A stretch of 64,000 nt of DNA, taken from CAZZBK01 sp964387325 (GTDB taxonomy: Bacteria; Planctomycetota; Planctomycetia; Pirellulales; PNKZ01). Below, one piece after another: positions 41,869-50,926 of this stretch. How positions within the stretch are numbered: the stretch's first letter is position 1; each line of letters begins with the position of its first letter. Made by a program: the position numbers and the translations under genes. The notes under the pieces are model-generated. The model did no database searches, was not told the origin of the DNA, and worked only from the letters and a program-made list of their open reading frames with translations. Location: NCBI GenBank assembly GCA_964387325.1, contig CAYLYE010000002.1, forward strand, positions 19,946 through 83,945, in the 5' to 3' direction.

Positions 41869-44346
41869 TTATCGAGCCGCGACAACATCCACGTCGAGCC
41901 GCAGCACGTGCGGGGTCAACTCTTGGTTTCCGGTACGATCAACAGCCAGAGCCGAGAGTCGTCCGTCGGCGGGGATCGAGAGTTCGATCGTCCAGTCGGC
42001 CACGCCGGCCGACTGCGCCGTGATCTGGGCGTTGAGACCATTCACGTTAACGGTGGTAATCTCGCCGTTGTCGTGCGAGACTCCGCGAACGCGGAGCTTG
42101 CCACTACTGCGAGTGACCTGCGTGATGACCGTAGCCGGGGGAAGATCGTCGACCGGGTCGAGCAATTGTGGCCACGCCACGTTCGACACCTTGGCCACGA
42201 CCGACTCGTCGCCGGTGAGCGGTGGCTCTTGCACGTACTTGTTCCCGTCGGCCAGCAGATCGGCGGCCTTGGTGCTGACAATTTTGGCGTGTTGCCCTGA
42301 TCCGAAGTAATCGTGAATGAAATAGGGAACCCCCTGTGGCACGAAGGGATCGACTCGCGTGCTGCCACCTCGATTAAAGACCGGTCGGCGACCATTGGTT
42401 TTGCCCCAGACCACGTTGCGGAAGTGACTTGCCGCCTTGCCCGACAAGTTGTTGTCGCTCATATGCACGACTGGGTGCATTTGGTTGCCGCCATCAAAAT
42501 CGTCGATCGTGAGACCATCGACCGAGATGATCCCGCCTTGCGCGCTGGCGTCGTCCATTCCACGATTAAAGGGCTCGCCGCCGGCGTTCGAGAGGTGAAT
42601 ATTGCGGAACACTTGATTGTCGAACGTCGGCCGATAAATGCCGTACGCCACGCGATGGATGCGGATGTTCTCCATGAGCATTGCGGGGCTATGCGGCCGG
42701 AAGGCGTAATGCGCCTCCCAGATTTTTAGACCGCGAATGATATGCGGATGCCGCGTGTCAGGGCCGGTCCAATCGAGGTTCTTGATCGTGTCGAGCATTT
42801 TCTGGTCGCGGATCGGCGTGTCGGGTTGCGAACCGCCGTTGGCGGCCACGACCATGCCTGCCAAGCCCTCGGTATGCGACTCGTTATCCTCGAATCGCCA
42901 GATCGGAATCGTACGCACATCGACATCTTTCGGCTGGCCATCAGGCATCCGGACGCTCAAGGTGCTGCTAAACGACTTCGAGTTCTGAATGTCGTAGCGG
43001 AAGCCGTACTCGTCGTTCTCGCAGGCGACATTATGCACGAGCGTGTTGCGGCCATTCGACCACCAAAACGCCGCGCCATCGTTGGGGTCGAACGGCAATA
43101 CTTGCTTGGGCAATCGCTTACCGTAGAACGCCTGCACACCCAGATTGCGATCGAGCAGGTTGTAAACCTCGGTACCGTCTTCCATGAAATAGCCGTGACC
43201 GACACTCTGATAACCAACGCAGTCGCGCACGACGAGATACTCGGTACCGTGGATCGTGATCCAACGATTGTGTGAGTCGACGATCGCCGCGCCGAGCACC
43301 TGACTACCTCGCATCGTGTCGCCGATCAGGTGATAGTGAATGGCATAGCGGCCGAGCACCCCTTCCTTGCCCAGGTGAGCAAAGCGAGTGTAGCTCGTGC
43401 CTCCGCGGCTGTAGGCGTGGTACATCGTGTGGCCGCGCACCCCCTTGGGGTCGGCGCTCTCGACGATCACGTTGCGCGACAAGTTAGCCACCTCACTACG
43501 GAACTCACCGTTTCCGTAATGTTCCAATTCGAGCGGCTGCTCAAAGTGCAGAGTCAGGCCGTCGATGCGTGTGATGCGACGTTGTTCGGTTCCGATATGC
43601 TCGGCGCTGTTGCGAAACGAGCCGCGGCGCGGTTGTTTGCGTGCACCGGTCACGATGATCTCGTCCCCCACTCGCCAACCGGTCACCCCCTCGGCGAGCG
43701 TCACGCTCTTGGCGTCGGGCTTGGCATCGGCACCGAGCTTGACCCAGGTGCGGCTGAGCGGCGCGCCGTGCAACTCCATCTGTGCCGAGCAGCAAACCAG
43801 CGCCGGAGCGTCGTTCTTGTCCATCCCTTCGATGAAGTGCAAGCGAATCCGGGCGGTGTGCTCAGCCGGGATCGGTTGTTCGAGCGTGCCGACCTCGAGT
43901 AGCGGCATCGATCCTTCTCGCGGCGATTGTGGCTCGCCCGCCACATTCACTCCCGCAAAGTCGCAGGCAAAACCACTCTCGCTACAGGTCGTGCTGTTCT
44001 GAACCTTCATCACCGCGACGTTCAACTCCGTGTCGCGATCACGGGCAAAGCTGAGCGTTCCCACGATCTGCACCAGCCGCAGCACCGCGGGAGCCTGGAC
44101 GTCATACGTCACGCGCGTCTTTTGCGACACGAGCACACGATCGCCCGTGGCGGGTACTCGAGCCGGAGACCAAGTCTGTGGATCGGACCAGTTGCCATCC
44201 TTCACGCTGCGCTGGGTGAAGTTGATGGGGTGATGATGTGCATGATCTTGTTTAGCGGGAGCCGCTTGTTGAGCAACTCCGGTCGACATGAACCAAGCGA
44301 ACGACACGAGCGCGCAGCAGCACGATGCAACAGACAAGAGACGCAC
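41869..44346 (-). CDS. Secreted G8-domain beta-helix protein (CEMIP-like architecture)
   Basis: This 825-residue protein starts at a GTG preceded by GAGAGGAG, followed by a signal peptide (LLSVASCCCALVSFAWF) and a histidine-rich stretch (DHAHHHP). A G8 domain follows (about 50-160; GNWSDPQTWSPARVPATGD, VTYDVQAPAVLRLVQIVGTL). A long right-handed beta-helix region comes next (YAIHYHLIGDTMRGS, VVRDCVGYQSVGHGYFME, NTLVHNVACENDEYGF). G8 plus beta-helix is the layout of animal CEMIP/TMEM2, which bind or cut hyaluronan; a polysaccharide role is therefore inferred, without proof of catalysis. It follows tatC on the same strand after 159 bp and converges on the monooxygenase gene. Confidence 0.85.
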   Translation of the reverse strand: MRLLSVASCCCALVSFAWFMSTGVAQQAAPAKQDHAHHHPINFTQRSVKDGNWSDPQTWSPARVPATGDRVLVSQKTRVTYDVQAPAVLRLVQIVGTLSFARDRDTELNVAVMKVQNSTTCSESGFACDFAGVNVAGEPQSPREGSMPLLEVGTLEQPIPAEHTARIRLHFIEGMDKNDAPALVCCSAQMELHGAPLSRTWVKLGADAKPDAKSVTLAEGVTGWRVGDEIIVTGARKQPRRGSFRNSAEHIGTEQRRITRIDGLTLHFEQPLELEHYGNGEFRSEVANLSRNVIVESADPKGVRGHTMYHAYSRGGTSYTRFAHLGKEGVLGRYAIHYHLIGDTMRGSQVLGAAIVDSHNRWITIHGTEYLVVRDCVGYQSVGHGYFMEDGTEVYNLLDRNLGVQAFYGKRLPKQVLPFDPNDGAAFWWSNGRNTLVHNVACENDEYGFRYDIQNSKSFSSTLSVRMPDGQPKDVDVRTIPIWRFEDNESHTEGLAGMVVAANGGSQPDTPIRDQKMLDTIKNLDWTGPDTRHPHIIRGLKIWEAHYAFRPHSPAMLMENIRIHRVAYGIYRPTFDNQVFRNIHLSNAGGEPFNRGMDDASAQGGIISVDGLTIDDFDGGNQMHPVVHMSDNNLSGKAASHFRNVVWGKTNGRRPVFNRGGSTRVDPFVPQGVPYFIHDYFGSGQHAKIVSTKAADLLADGNKYVQEPPLTGDESVVAKVSNVAWPQLLDPVDDLPPATVITQVTRSSGKLRVRGVSHDNGEITTVNVNGLNAQITAQSAGVADWTIELSIPADGRLSALAVDRTGNQELTPHVLRLDVDVVAAR

Positions 44347-44505
44347 GGCAGACTCCTCTCGATTCCATAAGGCAGGCGATCCGGACCGCCTCTGATTATC
44401 AAGATTACAGAGCGACCGTCCAGTAAATTTATCGCTCACAACAGGGCACGAAAGCCCGACATCCCCCGGTCTGAGAATCGCACAACGGCTGCTTAGATGC
44501 TCGCG

Positions 44506-45624
44506 CTAGCTCGGCCCCTGTGGCTTCGGTAACCACTTGCAAAGCAAAATGCCGCCGAAGTACAAGAACGTCAGCGGCACAGCCATCAGGAAAATGCTGT
44601 ACGGGTCGGCCGGGGTCAAAATAGCCGAGATGATAAAGATCACCAGGATCGACACTCGCCAATTCGACATGTAATGCTGCACCGTAAAGATGCCGATCCG
44701 CTCGATAAACAACATCACCAACGGTAGCTGAAAGCTGACACCGAACCCGAGCGGCATGAGCAGCACGAAGCTCAACCACTCGCTAATACGTGGGTCGGGG
44801 TTAAAACCCATGTCGCGATTGAACTTGAACAAGAATTCCAATACCGGAGCGAACACGAACAAATAGGCCGTCCCGGCGCCGAGCAAGAACAACCCCAAGC
44901 TCACAGGCAGAAACACGTAAATGTACTTACGTTCGTGCGGATACAACCCCGCCGCGACAAAGGTCCAAATCTGAAAAAAGACCCAGGGACTCGACAGGAC
45001 GATACCAAACACGAGCGACGCCTTGAGCCAAATCATGAACGCTTCGGTGACGTTCAGCGTGTTCAAACTGGTTCGCGGATCTTTGTCCGACGGTTGCCAC
45101 AGCAGCATCGGCACTAAGTGATCGCGCAGATGTGCGATCTTCGATAGAGTGTCGATCGATCCCGTCTCGGCTTTAGTTTCGGACTCGGCTTTTGACTCCG
45201 CATCTGCTTGTTTTTCAGGCTCGCTGGCCTTGGCCGGGGCGTTGCTCGGTTCCGGAGCCGTGAGAGTCGCGGGGTGAATATACCGGACATCGAAAATCAA
45301 CTCGGGTATGCCCAGTTCCTTGTCCCCCTGGGCAATCTTTTTGACCTCTTCGAGCGTGTAAGGAGGCTCACGGCCAACACGCTTCTCGTCTTCGATCCAG
45401 ACTGCGTAGTCGGTCTCGGCTTGCAGTTTATAGTAGTCCTTGAGCGCATGGATGATGGGAGCCGAGATGAATTCAACGACCCGATCGCCGTAATAGAGCC
45501 CAAAACCGGTGGCCAACACCAAGCCGATCACCGCACGAAATAAACACACCCGCAACTCTTCGAGATGCTCGCCGAAGGTCATCGTCGTGTCTTGGAACAG
45601 ATCGTCGTTGGGTTGCTTGGCCAT
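44506..45624 (-). CDS. tatC: Sec-independent (Tat) translocase subunit TatC with long periplasmic insertion
   Basis: This 372-residue TatC has the conserved start MTFGEHLEELRVCLFRAVIG, and six membrane spans (for example LGLFLLGAGTAYLFVFAPVLEFLF and ISEWLSFVLLMPLGFGVSFQLPL). TatC binds twin-arginine signals and recruits TatA. The first periplasmic loop is expanded by roughly 130 residues (about 60-190) that are rich in Lys, Glu and Ala (EPEKQADAESKAESETKAE), giving a protein about 110 residues longer than usual. Long insertions here are known in planctomycetes. It may suit the very large set of Tat substrates in this phylum, several of which are encoded in this window. Confidence 0.93.
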   Translation of the reverse strand: MAKQPNDDLFQDTTMTFGEHLEELRVCLFRAVIGLVLATGFGLYYGDRVVEFISAPIIHALKDYYKLQAETDYAVWIEDEKRVGREPPYTLEEVKKIAQGDKELGIPELIFDVRYIHPATLTAPEPSNAPAKASEPEKQADAESKAESETKAETGSIDTLSKIAHLRDHLVPMLLWQPSDKDPRTSLNTLNVTEAFMIWLKASLVFGIVLSSPWVFFQIWTFVAAGLYPHERKYIYVFLPVSLGLFLLGAGTAYLFVFAPVLEFLFKFNRDMGFNPDPRISEWLSFVLLMPLGFGVSFQLPLVMLFIERIGIFTVQHYMSNWRVSILVIFIISAILTPADPYSIFLMAVPLTFLYFGGILLCKWLPKPQGPS

Positions 45625-45715
45625 GTCAGAAACTCAGCGTTCAAACAAGGAGGGCAGGGGGGAGGACCCATCTCACGGAGAGATGCGCAGTGGTCGGCAA
45701 CGACACGCTGCATTC

Positions 45716-45744
45716 CCCCAACCATCGACGGTCGATCGTTGGGG
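45716..45744 (-). promoter_or_regulatory. Strong hairpin in the tatC leader
   Basis: The arms at 45716-45728 and 45732-45744 pair over 13 bp with one mismatch and a 3-nt loop. It lies 92-120 bases before the tatC ATG in the divergent gap with manA. A weaker catctc/gagatg hairpin lies nearer tatC at 45670-45685. This could be a leader structure for tatC or an operator shared with manA. Confidence 0.5.
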
Positions 45745-45899
45745 ACGGGACGAGGGCCGACGGGTCCGGAGAAATTCCTCGTCCAAATCCTCTGCCACGT
45801 CTCGGGCAAAAGGATCAAGGCCGATGCCTTGGCTCGTAAAGCGATTCACCCGATAATAACAAGCCAAGCTCGCGTGAGCAACCAACCCCCGGGTAATTC

Positions 45900-46883
45900 A
45901 TGAATCGCGATTCGATACCGTTGCCGCCACTGGCTTTTACGCCTGTGTACCGACGCTACCTGTGGGGCGGTCGACGCCTCGAAACGCTCCTCGGCCGCCC
46001 ACTGCCCGAGGGGAACGACTTTGCCGAGAGCTGGGAGCTTGTCGATCGTGCCACGGATCAAAGCCGCGTCGTCCGTGGCACGCTCCAGGGGGTTACGCTT
46101 GGCGAACTTGTCATGGCGCGTGGGGCCGAGCTGCTCGGACGACATCACCCGCAGCGATGTTTTCCTCTGCTGATCAAATTGCTCGACGTGCAGCGGAGTG
46201 TCTCGGTGCAGGTGCATCCGAGCGATGCACAGGCCGTGCAGATGCAGTTGAACGATCGGGGTAAAGCCGAGGCCTGCGTGGTACTCGCCGCGGAGCAGGG
46301 GAGCGTCATCCACAGCGGCCTGAAGCGAGGCTTTGATCGCCGCGCGTTCGAGCGTGAACTGAGTCGCGGCACCTGCGAACTGTGTTTGCATCGCATGGAG
46401 CCAAGAGTGGGGGACTGCTTGTATCTCCCGCCGGGGACGGTCCATGCCGCAGGGGCGGGGGTCGTGCTGTTCGAAGTACAGCAGCCGAGCGATGTGACAT
46501 TCCGCATCTTCGACTGGAACCGGCTCGGCGCCGACGGCCAGCCACGCCCCTTGCACATCGAGCAAGCCTTGCAGGTGATCGACTTCGAGCGTGGGCCCGT
46601 GAACCCGACACAACCCGAGACGCTCGATCGACCACGATTTGAACGGCTCTTGGCGACGCCGCATTTCGTGATCGAGCGCTGGACATTGACGGCACCTCAA
46701 ACAATCACGGCCGACGACCGTTGCCGCACGCTCACGGTCATTGCCGGAGCCATTGAGGTGCAATCACGCGCGGGGTCATTGCAGCTCGACCTGGGGCAGA
46801 CCGGATTGCTGCCCGCCTCGATCGTCGATGCGGTCGTTGTACCGCGGGGCGCGGCGACCGTCTTGAGCGTCTATCTTCCCTAA
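45900..46883 (+). CDS. manA: Class I mannose-6-phosphate isomerase
   Basis: This 327-residue cupin enzyme interconverts mannose-6-phosphate and fructose-6-phosphate, giving precursors for GDP-mannose and polysaccharides. Zinc ligands of the class I type are visible: SVQVHPSDAQAV (Gln and His), the Glu in KAEACVVL, and the His in PGTVHAAGAG. LLIKLLDVQRSVSVQ is also typical. The protein is short for the class, matching the compact bacterial form. A few residues differ from the commonest consensus (KAEACVVL), but the metal site is intact. It is divergent from tatC. Confidence 0.9.
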   Translation: MNRDSIPLPPLAFTPVYRRYLWGGRRLETLLGRPLPEGNDFAESWELVDRATDQSRVVRGTLQGVTLGELVMARGAELLGRHHPQRCFPLLIKLLDVQRSVSVQVHPSDAQAVQMQLNDRGKAEACVVLAAEQGSVIHSGLKRGFDRRAFERELSRGTCELCLHRMEPRVGDCLYLPPGTVHAAGAGVVLFEVQQPSDVTFRIFDWNRLGADGQPRPLHIEQALQVIDFERGPVNPTQPETLDRPRFERLLATPHFVIERWTLTAPQTITADDRCRTLTVIAGAIEVQSRAGSLQLDLGQTGLLPASIVDAVVVPRGAATVLSVYLP

Positions 46884-47059
46884 TCGCTACGGTGACTCTG
46901 CCAAGCATCGCGGAGGTAGCGGTGCTAGCGGATTCGTTCAAGCTGCCGCCCTCGCGGCGTCGATGCTGACAGCGATTGCAATTGCCCTTGGGCTTTGAGA
47001 GGCGGACTCCTATACTCCGCACCCCTCAAAAAGTATCGGAAGCCGGAGGCTTCAGTCGG

Positions 47060-47320
47060 ATGAAACGCGTCTTCGCCACGCTCGTCGTTCTGGTCCTAGT
47101 CAGCCCACTCGTGGGTTGCCAAGGGATGCGACGACCGCAGTGGTTCAACCCCGGGCCGATCGATTATCAACGGCAGCAGGCCCAGCGATTCGATCCGTAT
47201 CCGGATCAGGACGTCGGCCCGCGCATGGAAGGGACTCGTCCGCCCGGCTATCAACAGCAGGGCGCCGAACCCACCCGGGCACGCTGGAACGAATGGGGCC
47301 GCACGCGCAGCGGCTATTGA
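47060..47320 (+). CDS. Small lipoprotein of unknown function
   Basis: This 86-residue protein has a lipoprotein signal (VFATLVVLVLVSPLVGC; lipobox LVGC), so the mature protein would start at the cysteine and be lipid-anchored. The rest is polar and rich in Gln, Pro and Arg (QQAQRFDPYPDQDVGPR, GYQQQGAEPTRAR) with no predicted fold. I start it at 47060, after GGAGG 11 bases upstream; the longer frame from 46976 is not credible. It ends only 3 bp from the stop of the convergent EEP nuclease gene. Function unknown. Confidence 0.75.
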   Translation: MKRVFATLVVLVLVSPLVGCQGMRRPQWFNPGPIDYQRQQAQRFDPYPDQDVGPRMEGTRPPGYQQQGAEPTRARWNEWGRTRSGY

Positions 47321-47323
47321 CGT

Positions 47324-48046
47324 CTAGTCCGTTGTTGCCAGATGGAAATCGATGACCAGCGGCAGGTGGTCGCTCGCCGCATGGGTCAGCGAAGAACGCA
47401 CGATGCGAGCCGCCCGAACGTCGATCGTTCCGCGCACAAAAGCCTTGTCAAGGGAACCGATCGGCAGCCAAGCCGGAAACGAGCGATATCGCGATGGCGG
47501 CGTCGTCGCGCCACGAAAGCCATGCTCATGGAGCGGCCCCGCCCCCAGTGTGTTGCGCCAGTCGTTGAAGTCGCCCGCAATGATCGCCGGATGCTCAGCC
47601 AGGGCGTGCAACGTATGATGCCCAAGCAAATGTCGAACCTGCCAATGCCGTTCACGCTCGGCTAGTCCCAAGTGCCAGTTCACGACCACCAAGGGCCCCT
47701 CGGGCGAGTCGACGAGGGCCAACTGCGCGCCGCGCGGCTTGCGGTCGTTCATCCGCAACGAGAGCTGATGCTGTTCCCGTAGCGGCCAGCGCGAGAGCAG
47801 CAGATTGCCGTAGCCCCCGTCCTTGATTTTGACATTGAGCTGATACAGATGCGCGACGGCTTTAAAATGCTCGGCCAGCAGATGAGCTTGGTCGTCGAAA
47901 TTCGAGCGTTTGACATGGCGATCGACTTCTTGCAACAGGATCAGGTCGGGGTTTTCATGCTCGATGCAGTCGATGATCCGCCGCAGTGAATAACGCCGAT
48001 CGCGCCCGCCGATGCCCCGATGCATATTGTACGAGAATAGTCGCAT
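47324..48046 (-). CDS. Endonuclease/exonuclease/phosphatase (EEP) family protein
   Basis: This 240-residue protein has the EEP fold signatures: MRLFSYNMHRGIGG, LILLQEVDRH (catalytic Glu), VVNWHLGLAERER, IIAGDFNDWRN (catalytic Asp and Asn) and ASDHLPLVIDF (final Asp-His). Members hydrolyse phosphodiesters in DNA, RNA, inositol phosphates or lipids; short cytoplasmic versions like this are often linked to lipid metabolism, but the substrate is unknown. All catalytic positions look intact. It is the last gene of a minus-strand run with the GNAT, galT and kinase-like genes (43-bp gap). Confidence 0.88.
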   Translation of the reverse strand: MRLFSYNMHRGIGGRDRRYSLRRIIDCIEHENPDLILLQEVDRHVKRSNFDDQAHLLAEHFKAVAHLYQLNVKIKDGGYGNLLLSRWPLREQHQLSLRMNDRKPRGAQLALVDSPEGPLVVVNWHLGLAERERHWQVRHLLGHHTLHALAEHPAIIAGDFNDWRNTLGAGPLHEHGFRGATTPPSRYRSFPAWLPIGSLDKAFVRGTIDVRAARIVRSSLTHAASDHLPLVIDFHLATTD

Positions 48047-48089
48047 GGCGATGGGGCAACGTGGTGGCGGCAGCGGAGTAACGCAAGTC

Positions 48090-48581
48090 TTATTTACTTG
48101 GCGGCGAGTAGACCATGATGCAGCGGTGTTCGTGTGGGCGGTAGTAACCCTGCACCAACTCGCGGATCCGGTAGCCGAAATTCTCGTACAGCTTGACGGC
48201 TGCGAGATTCTCAGGATTCACGGTCAACAAGACATTCGTGCGCGCCTCGGCGAGCGCGGCGCGCATGAGCTGGCTGCCGATGCCCTGAGCACGACACTCG
48301 GGGTGGACCATGATTTTGTGCAGAAACGTCTCGCCCTGCCGGGTCGGAAACATGACCAACGCGCCCGCGATCGCGCCGGTCTCGCTGAGACGGCGGCCGT
48401 CGGTGAGCCGAGCTACGATGACCCGCCCGTACTCGGCCCAGACGCGCCAAATATGTTCGCCGTCGGGGATGAACTCGTCGCAGCGCACGGGCCAGGCGAT
48501 ACGGTCGAGCGCCGCCACGGACAGAAAGTCACCCGTCGTTGCGGATTCAATGCTCACATTGCTCATCGGGGTCGCCATCAT
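48090..48581 (-). CDS. GNAT-family N-acetyltransferase
   Basis: This 163-residue protein has the GNAT acetyl-CoA motif A as IMVHPECRAQGIGSQLM (the R/QxxGxG/A type loop) and the motif B region VNPENLAAVKLYENFGYR. GNAT enzymes acetylate amines on proteins, aminoglycosides or small metabolites; the substrate here is unknown. The start overlaps the galT stop by four bases (ATGA), so it is co-translated with galT. It ends 43 bp before the EEP gene. The first residues (MMATPMS) allow several starts; 48581 keeps the coupling. Confidence 0.86.
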   Translation of the reverse strand: MMATPMSNVSIESATTGDFLSVAALDRIAWPVRCDEFIPDGEHIWRVWAEYGRVIVARLTDGRRLSETGAIAGALVMFPTRQGETFLHKIMVHPECRAQGIGSQLMRAALAEARTNVLLTVNPENLAAVKLYENFGYRIRELVQGYYRPHEHRCIMVYSPPSK

Positions 48582-49564
48582 CCAAAAAGGTTGACTTCAC
48601 GTAGCTCGGCCGCGGCTTGCTCTGGAGGCAACGGGTTGATCGACCACTGCGAGGCCCATTCGAAGCCAGCGCTGCGCGTGAGCCGGGGAATGATCTCCAG
48701 ATGCCAATGCGAGCCGACCGACCAGGGTGCCTCCCATGGGGCCGATTGCCAGACCATATTATACGCCGCTTCCCCCTCAAGTGCTTCCAATCGACGCAAA
48801 AGCGGGCCCAGCAGCTCAGCTAAATCCGTCTGCTCGGCATCGGTCATTTGTTCAACGTGTGGGCGATGGGCCTTGGGCACGACCCACATCTCGTAGGGTT
48901 GTCGGCTAGCGTAAGGACACCAGACCGAAAAATGAGCCGTCTCACAGACACGACGCTCGCCGTGCGACTCTTCGTGCCGTTGTCGACATAGCCCGCAAGC
49001 ATTATGGCGATCGCGATACGCGCACAGGGCCTGCTCGCGACGAAGCGACTCGGCCGGGATCATCGGCAAAGCCAACAGCTGGCTATGTACATGTTCGAGC
49101 GACGCGCCCCCCTGTGGACCAACATTCTTGAAAATCAGCGCGTAACGCCAAATCTGCTGAGCATACAGCTCGTCGAGTCGCTGGCGGTACACACGCAACA
49201 CGTTCTCGATCTGCGCCGCGCTCATCTGCGACCAACTCGCCACGTGCTCAGGCGCTTCGATGATCACATCATGCACGCCCCTCAATTGCAACTCGTCCAA
49301 GGAAGTAGCTGAGCCATGGGCGATCGGGTACTTGTTCGCGACAACCCGCACGCTCCAGCCAGGCGAGTCGGGAGCGGTTCCCATGCGTCGAATGGCCAAC
49401 AACTCGGGATGAGCTTCGGCTTCGTGCCCCTCGCAGAACGGACATGCTTCACGATGCGCGGCCGGAGCGCTCGGGGCAGGCTGAAAGTCCAATGGCCGAG
49501 AGGCTCGCTGCGGCGCGACGATCACGGTGCGCTCAAAGAGCGGATCGCGGCGCAGTTCGCTCAT
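48578..49564 (-). CDS. galT: Galactose-1-phosphate uridylyltransferase
   Basis: This 328-residue protein is a Leloir-pathway GalT: it exchanges UMP between UDP-glucose and galactose-1-phosphate. Visible are PLFERTVIVAPQRASRP, the zinc cysteines of CPFCEGHEAEAHPE, NKYPIAHGS, HDVIIEAPEH, and the catalytic HxH motif as LEHVHSQLLALP, where the second His forms the uridylyl adduct (the more common form is HPH). A second cysteine pair follows in CGLCRQRH, and HWHLEIIPRL is near the end. Start chosen at the ATG at 49564; 49573 is an alternative. It lies 33 bp after the pseudokinase gene and overlaps the GNAT gene. Confidence 0.93.
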   Translation of the reverse strand: MSELRRDPLFERTVIVAPQRASRPLDFQPAPSAPAAHREACPFCEGHEAEAHPELLAIRRMGTAPDSPGWSVRVVANKYPIAHGSATSLDELQLRGVHDVIIEAPEHVASWSQMSAAQIENVLRVYRQRLDELYAQQIWRYALIFKNVGPQGGASLEHVHSQLLALPMIPAESLRREQALCAYRDRHNACGLCRQRHEESHGERRVCETAHFSVWCPYASRQPYEMWVVPKAHRPHVEQMTDAEQTDLAELLGPLLRRLEALEGEAAYNMVWQSAPWEAPWSVGSHWHLEIIPRLTRSAGFEWASQWSINPLPPEQAAAELREVNLFG

Positions 49565-49597
49565 CGCAACCACCTTGTTGCAAAAATCCCACGCACG

Positions 49598-50926
49598 CTA
49601 TTTGCCCGTCAATTTATCGAGCAAACGGCCGAACCAGCCCTTGCTGGGGCCGGTATCTTCCGCAGGGTTGGTGGCGGTCGCGGCACTTGCCACATTGGCC
49701 ACCGGAGCCGCTTTGACCGGCATGAGAATCGGAGCAGTCCCCTCCAAGTCGGTCAGCAACTCTTCGAGCGATTGATACCGTTCCTCGGGCTTTTTCGCCA
49801 TCATCCGCAAATAGATTTGTTCGAGACGGATAGGCATGTCGTTGCGTAGCTCGCTTAGCAACGGGATCGGCGCCGACTGGTGCGCCATGAGCTTGTCGAG
49901 GGGCTTTTTCGAGACATACGGCGGCCGACCCGTGAGCAGATAGAACAGCGTGCAGCCCATGCTGTAAATATCGCTGCGGCCGTCGGCTTTGCGGGCGTCG
50001 AGCGCCTGCTCGGGAGGCAGAAAGTCGAAGCTTCCCATTTGTTCGCCGGCCGTCGTGAGTTGCACGTCGTCGTTCTGTTGCAAAGGCGAACTGTCGCCGA
50101 TCTTGGCCATCAGCAGATTCGTGACCCGCACGCGCCCTTGCACGTCAAGCAACAACACGTGCGGCTTAAGGTTGCGATGGTACACGCCATGCTTATGCAA
50201 CTGGCTCATGCCGTAGGCCACTTGCGTGATGTACTCTTGGGCCTGCTCGGGCGAGAGTGGTCCCTGCTGCGCGACGAGGGTCGCGAGATCGCTCCCCAAC
50301 ACGTACTCCATGATCAAATACGGTCCGCCGGCAAACTCGCCTCGATCGTAACCCACGATCACGTTCGGATGAGACAGAGACAGTGTCGTGAGCAATTCAA
50401 TCTCACGCTCGAACCGTTTGCGCACCTCATCGATCTTGACCGACTCGGGGGGCAAATTCTTGAGATAGAAAAAACGTCCAATCTTGACGTTTTGAACTTT
50501 GTAGACATTGCCGAGCTTGCTAGCGCTCACTCGATCGAGCACCTTGTAGGGGCCAATCATGGTCCCGTGGCCAATCGATTGCGGCGAGGGCTTGATGCTC
50601 TCGGGCAGTTTAATGTCCAGGTTTGCCGAACTGTCGACGTCGACGCCCGGCGCGGCCGACTTGAGTACGACGTCATACGAAGCTTTGCGACGCGCGTCGA
50701 GCAGCAACTTGCGACAAGCGGCCAATTCCTGAATGACTTGTTTCGCATCGGCCGCCAAGGGACCTGTCAGATGCGGTTGAACTTTTGCGGCTTGAGCACG
50801 TGCGGCGGCGTCGATTTTAGCGCCATCTACCTCGTACAGCGGGAGGTTCAAAAAGCGATAAAGATTTGCTGGCTGCTCACTGGCTGGGATACCCAACCAG
50901 GTTTCATAAGGATCGAAACTCGACAT
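49598..50926 (-). CDS. Kinase-fold protein, probable pseudokinase, with DnaJ-like N-terminal domain
   Basis: This 442-residue protein has an N-terminal helical domain (about 1-88; DPYETWLGIPASEQPANLYR, LLDARRKASYD) that is common in planctomycetes and DnaJ-like. A serine/threonine-kinase fold follows (about 120-385). The VAIK lysine is kept (FFYLKNL), but the catalytic loop reads HRNLKPHVLL instead of HRDLKPxN, so the proton-accepting Asp is Asn and the metal-binding Asn is Val. The DFG position reads TNLL. Phosphotransfer is therefore unlikely. The glycine loop (VSASKLGNVYKV) is also degenerate. It probably senses or scaffolds. It heads the galT-GNAT-EEP run. Confidence 0.88.
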   Translation of the reverse strand: MSSFDPYETWLGIPASEQPANLYRFLNLPLYEVDGAKIDAAARAQAAKVQPHLTGPLAADAKQVIQELAACRKLLLDARRKASYDVVLKSAAPGVDVDSSANLDIKLPESIKPSPQSIGHGTMIGPYKVLDRVSASKLGNVYKVQNVKIGRFFYLKNLPPESVKIDEVRKRFEREIELLTTLSLSHPNVIVGYDRGEFAGGPYLIMEYVLGSDLATLVAQQGPLSPEQAQEYITQVAYGMSQLHKHGVYHRNLKPHVLLLDVQGRVRVTNLLMAKIGDSSPLQQNDDVQLTTAGEQMGSFDFLPPEQALDARKADGRSDIYSMGCTLFYLLTGRPPYVSKKPLDKLMAHQSAPIPLLSELRNDMPIRLEQIYLRMMAKKPEERYQSLEELLTDLEGTAPILMPVKAAPVANVASAATATNPAEDTGPSKGWFGRLLDKLTGK

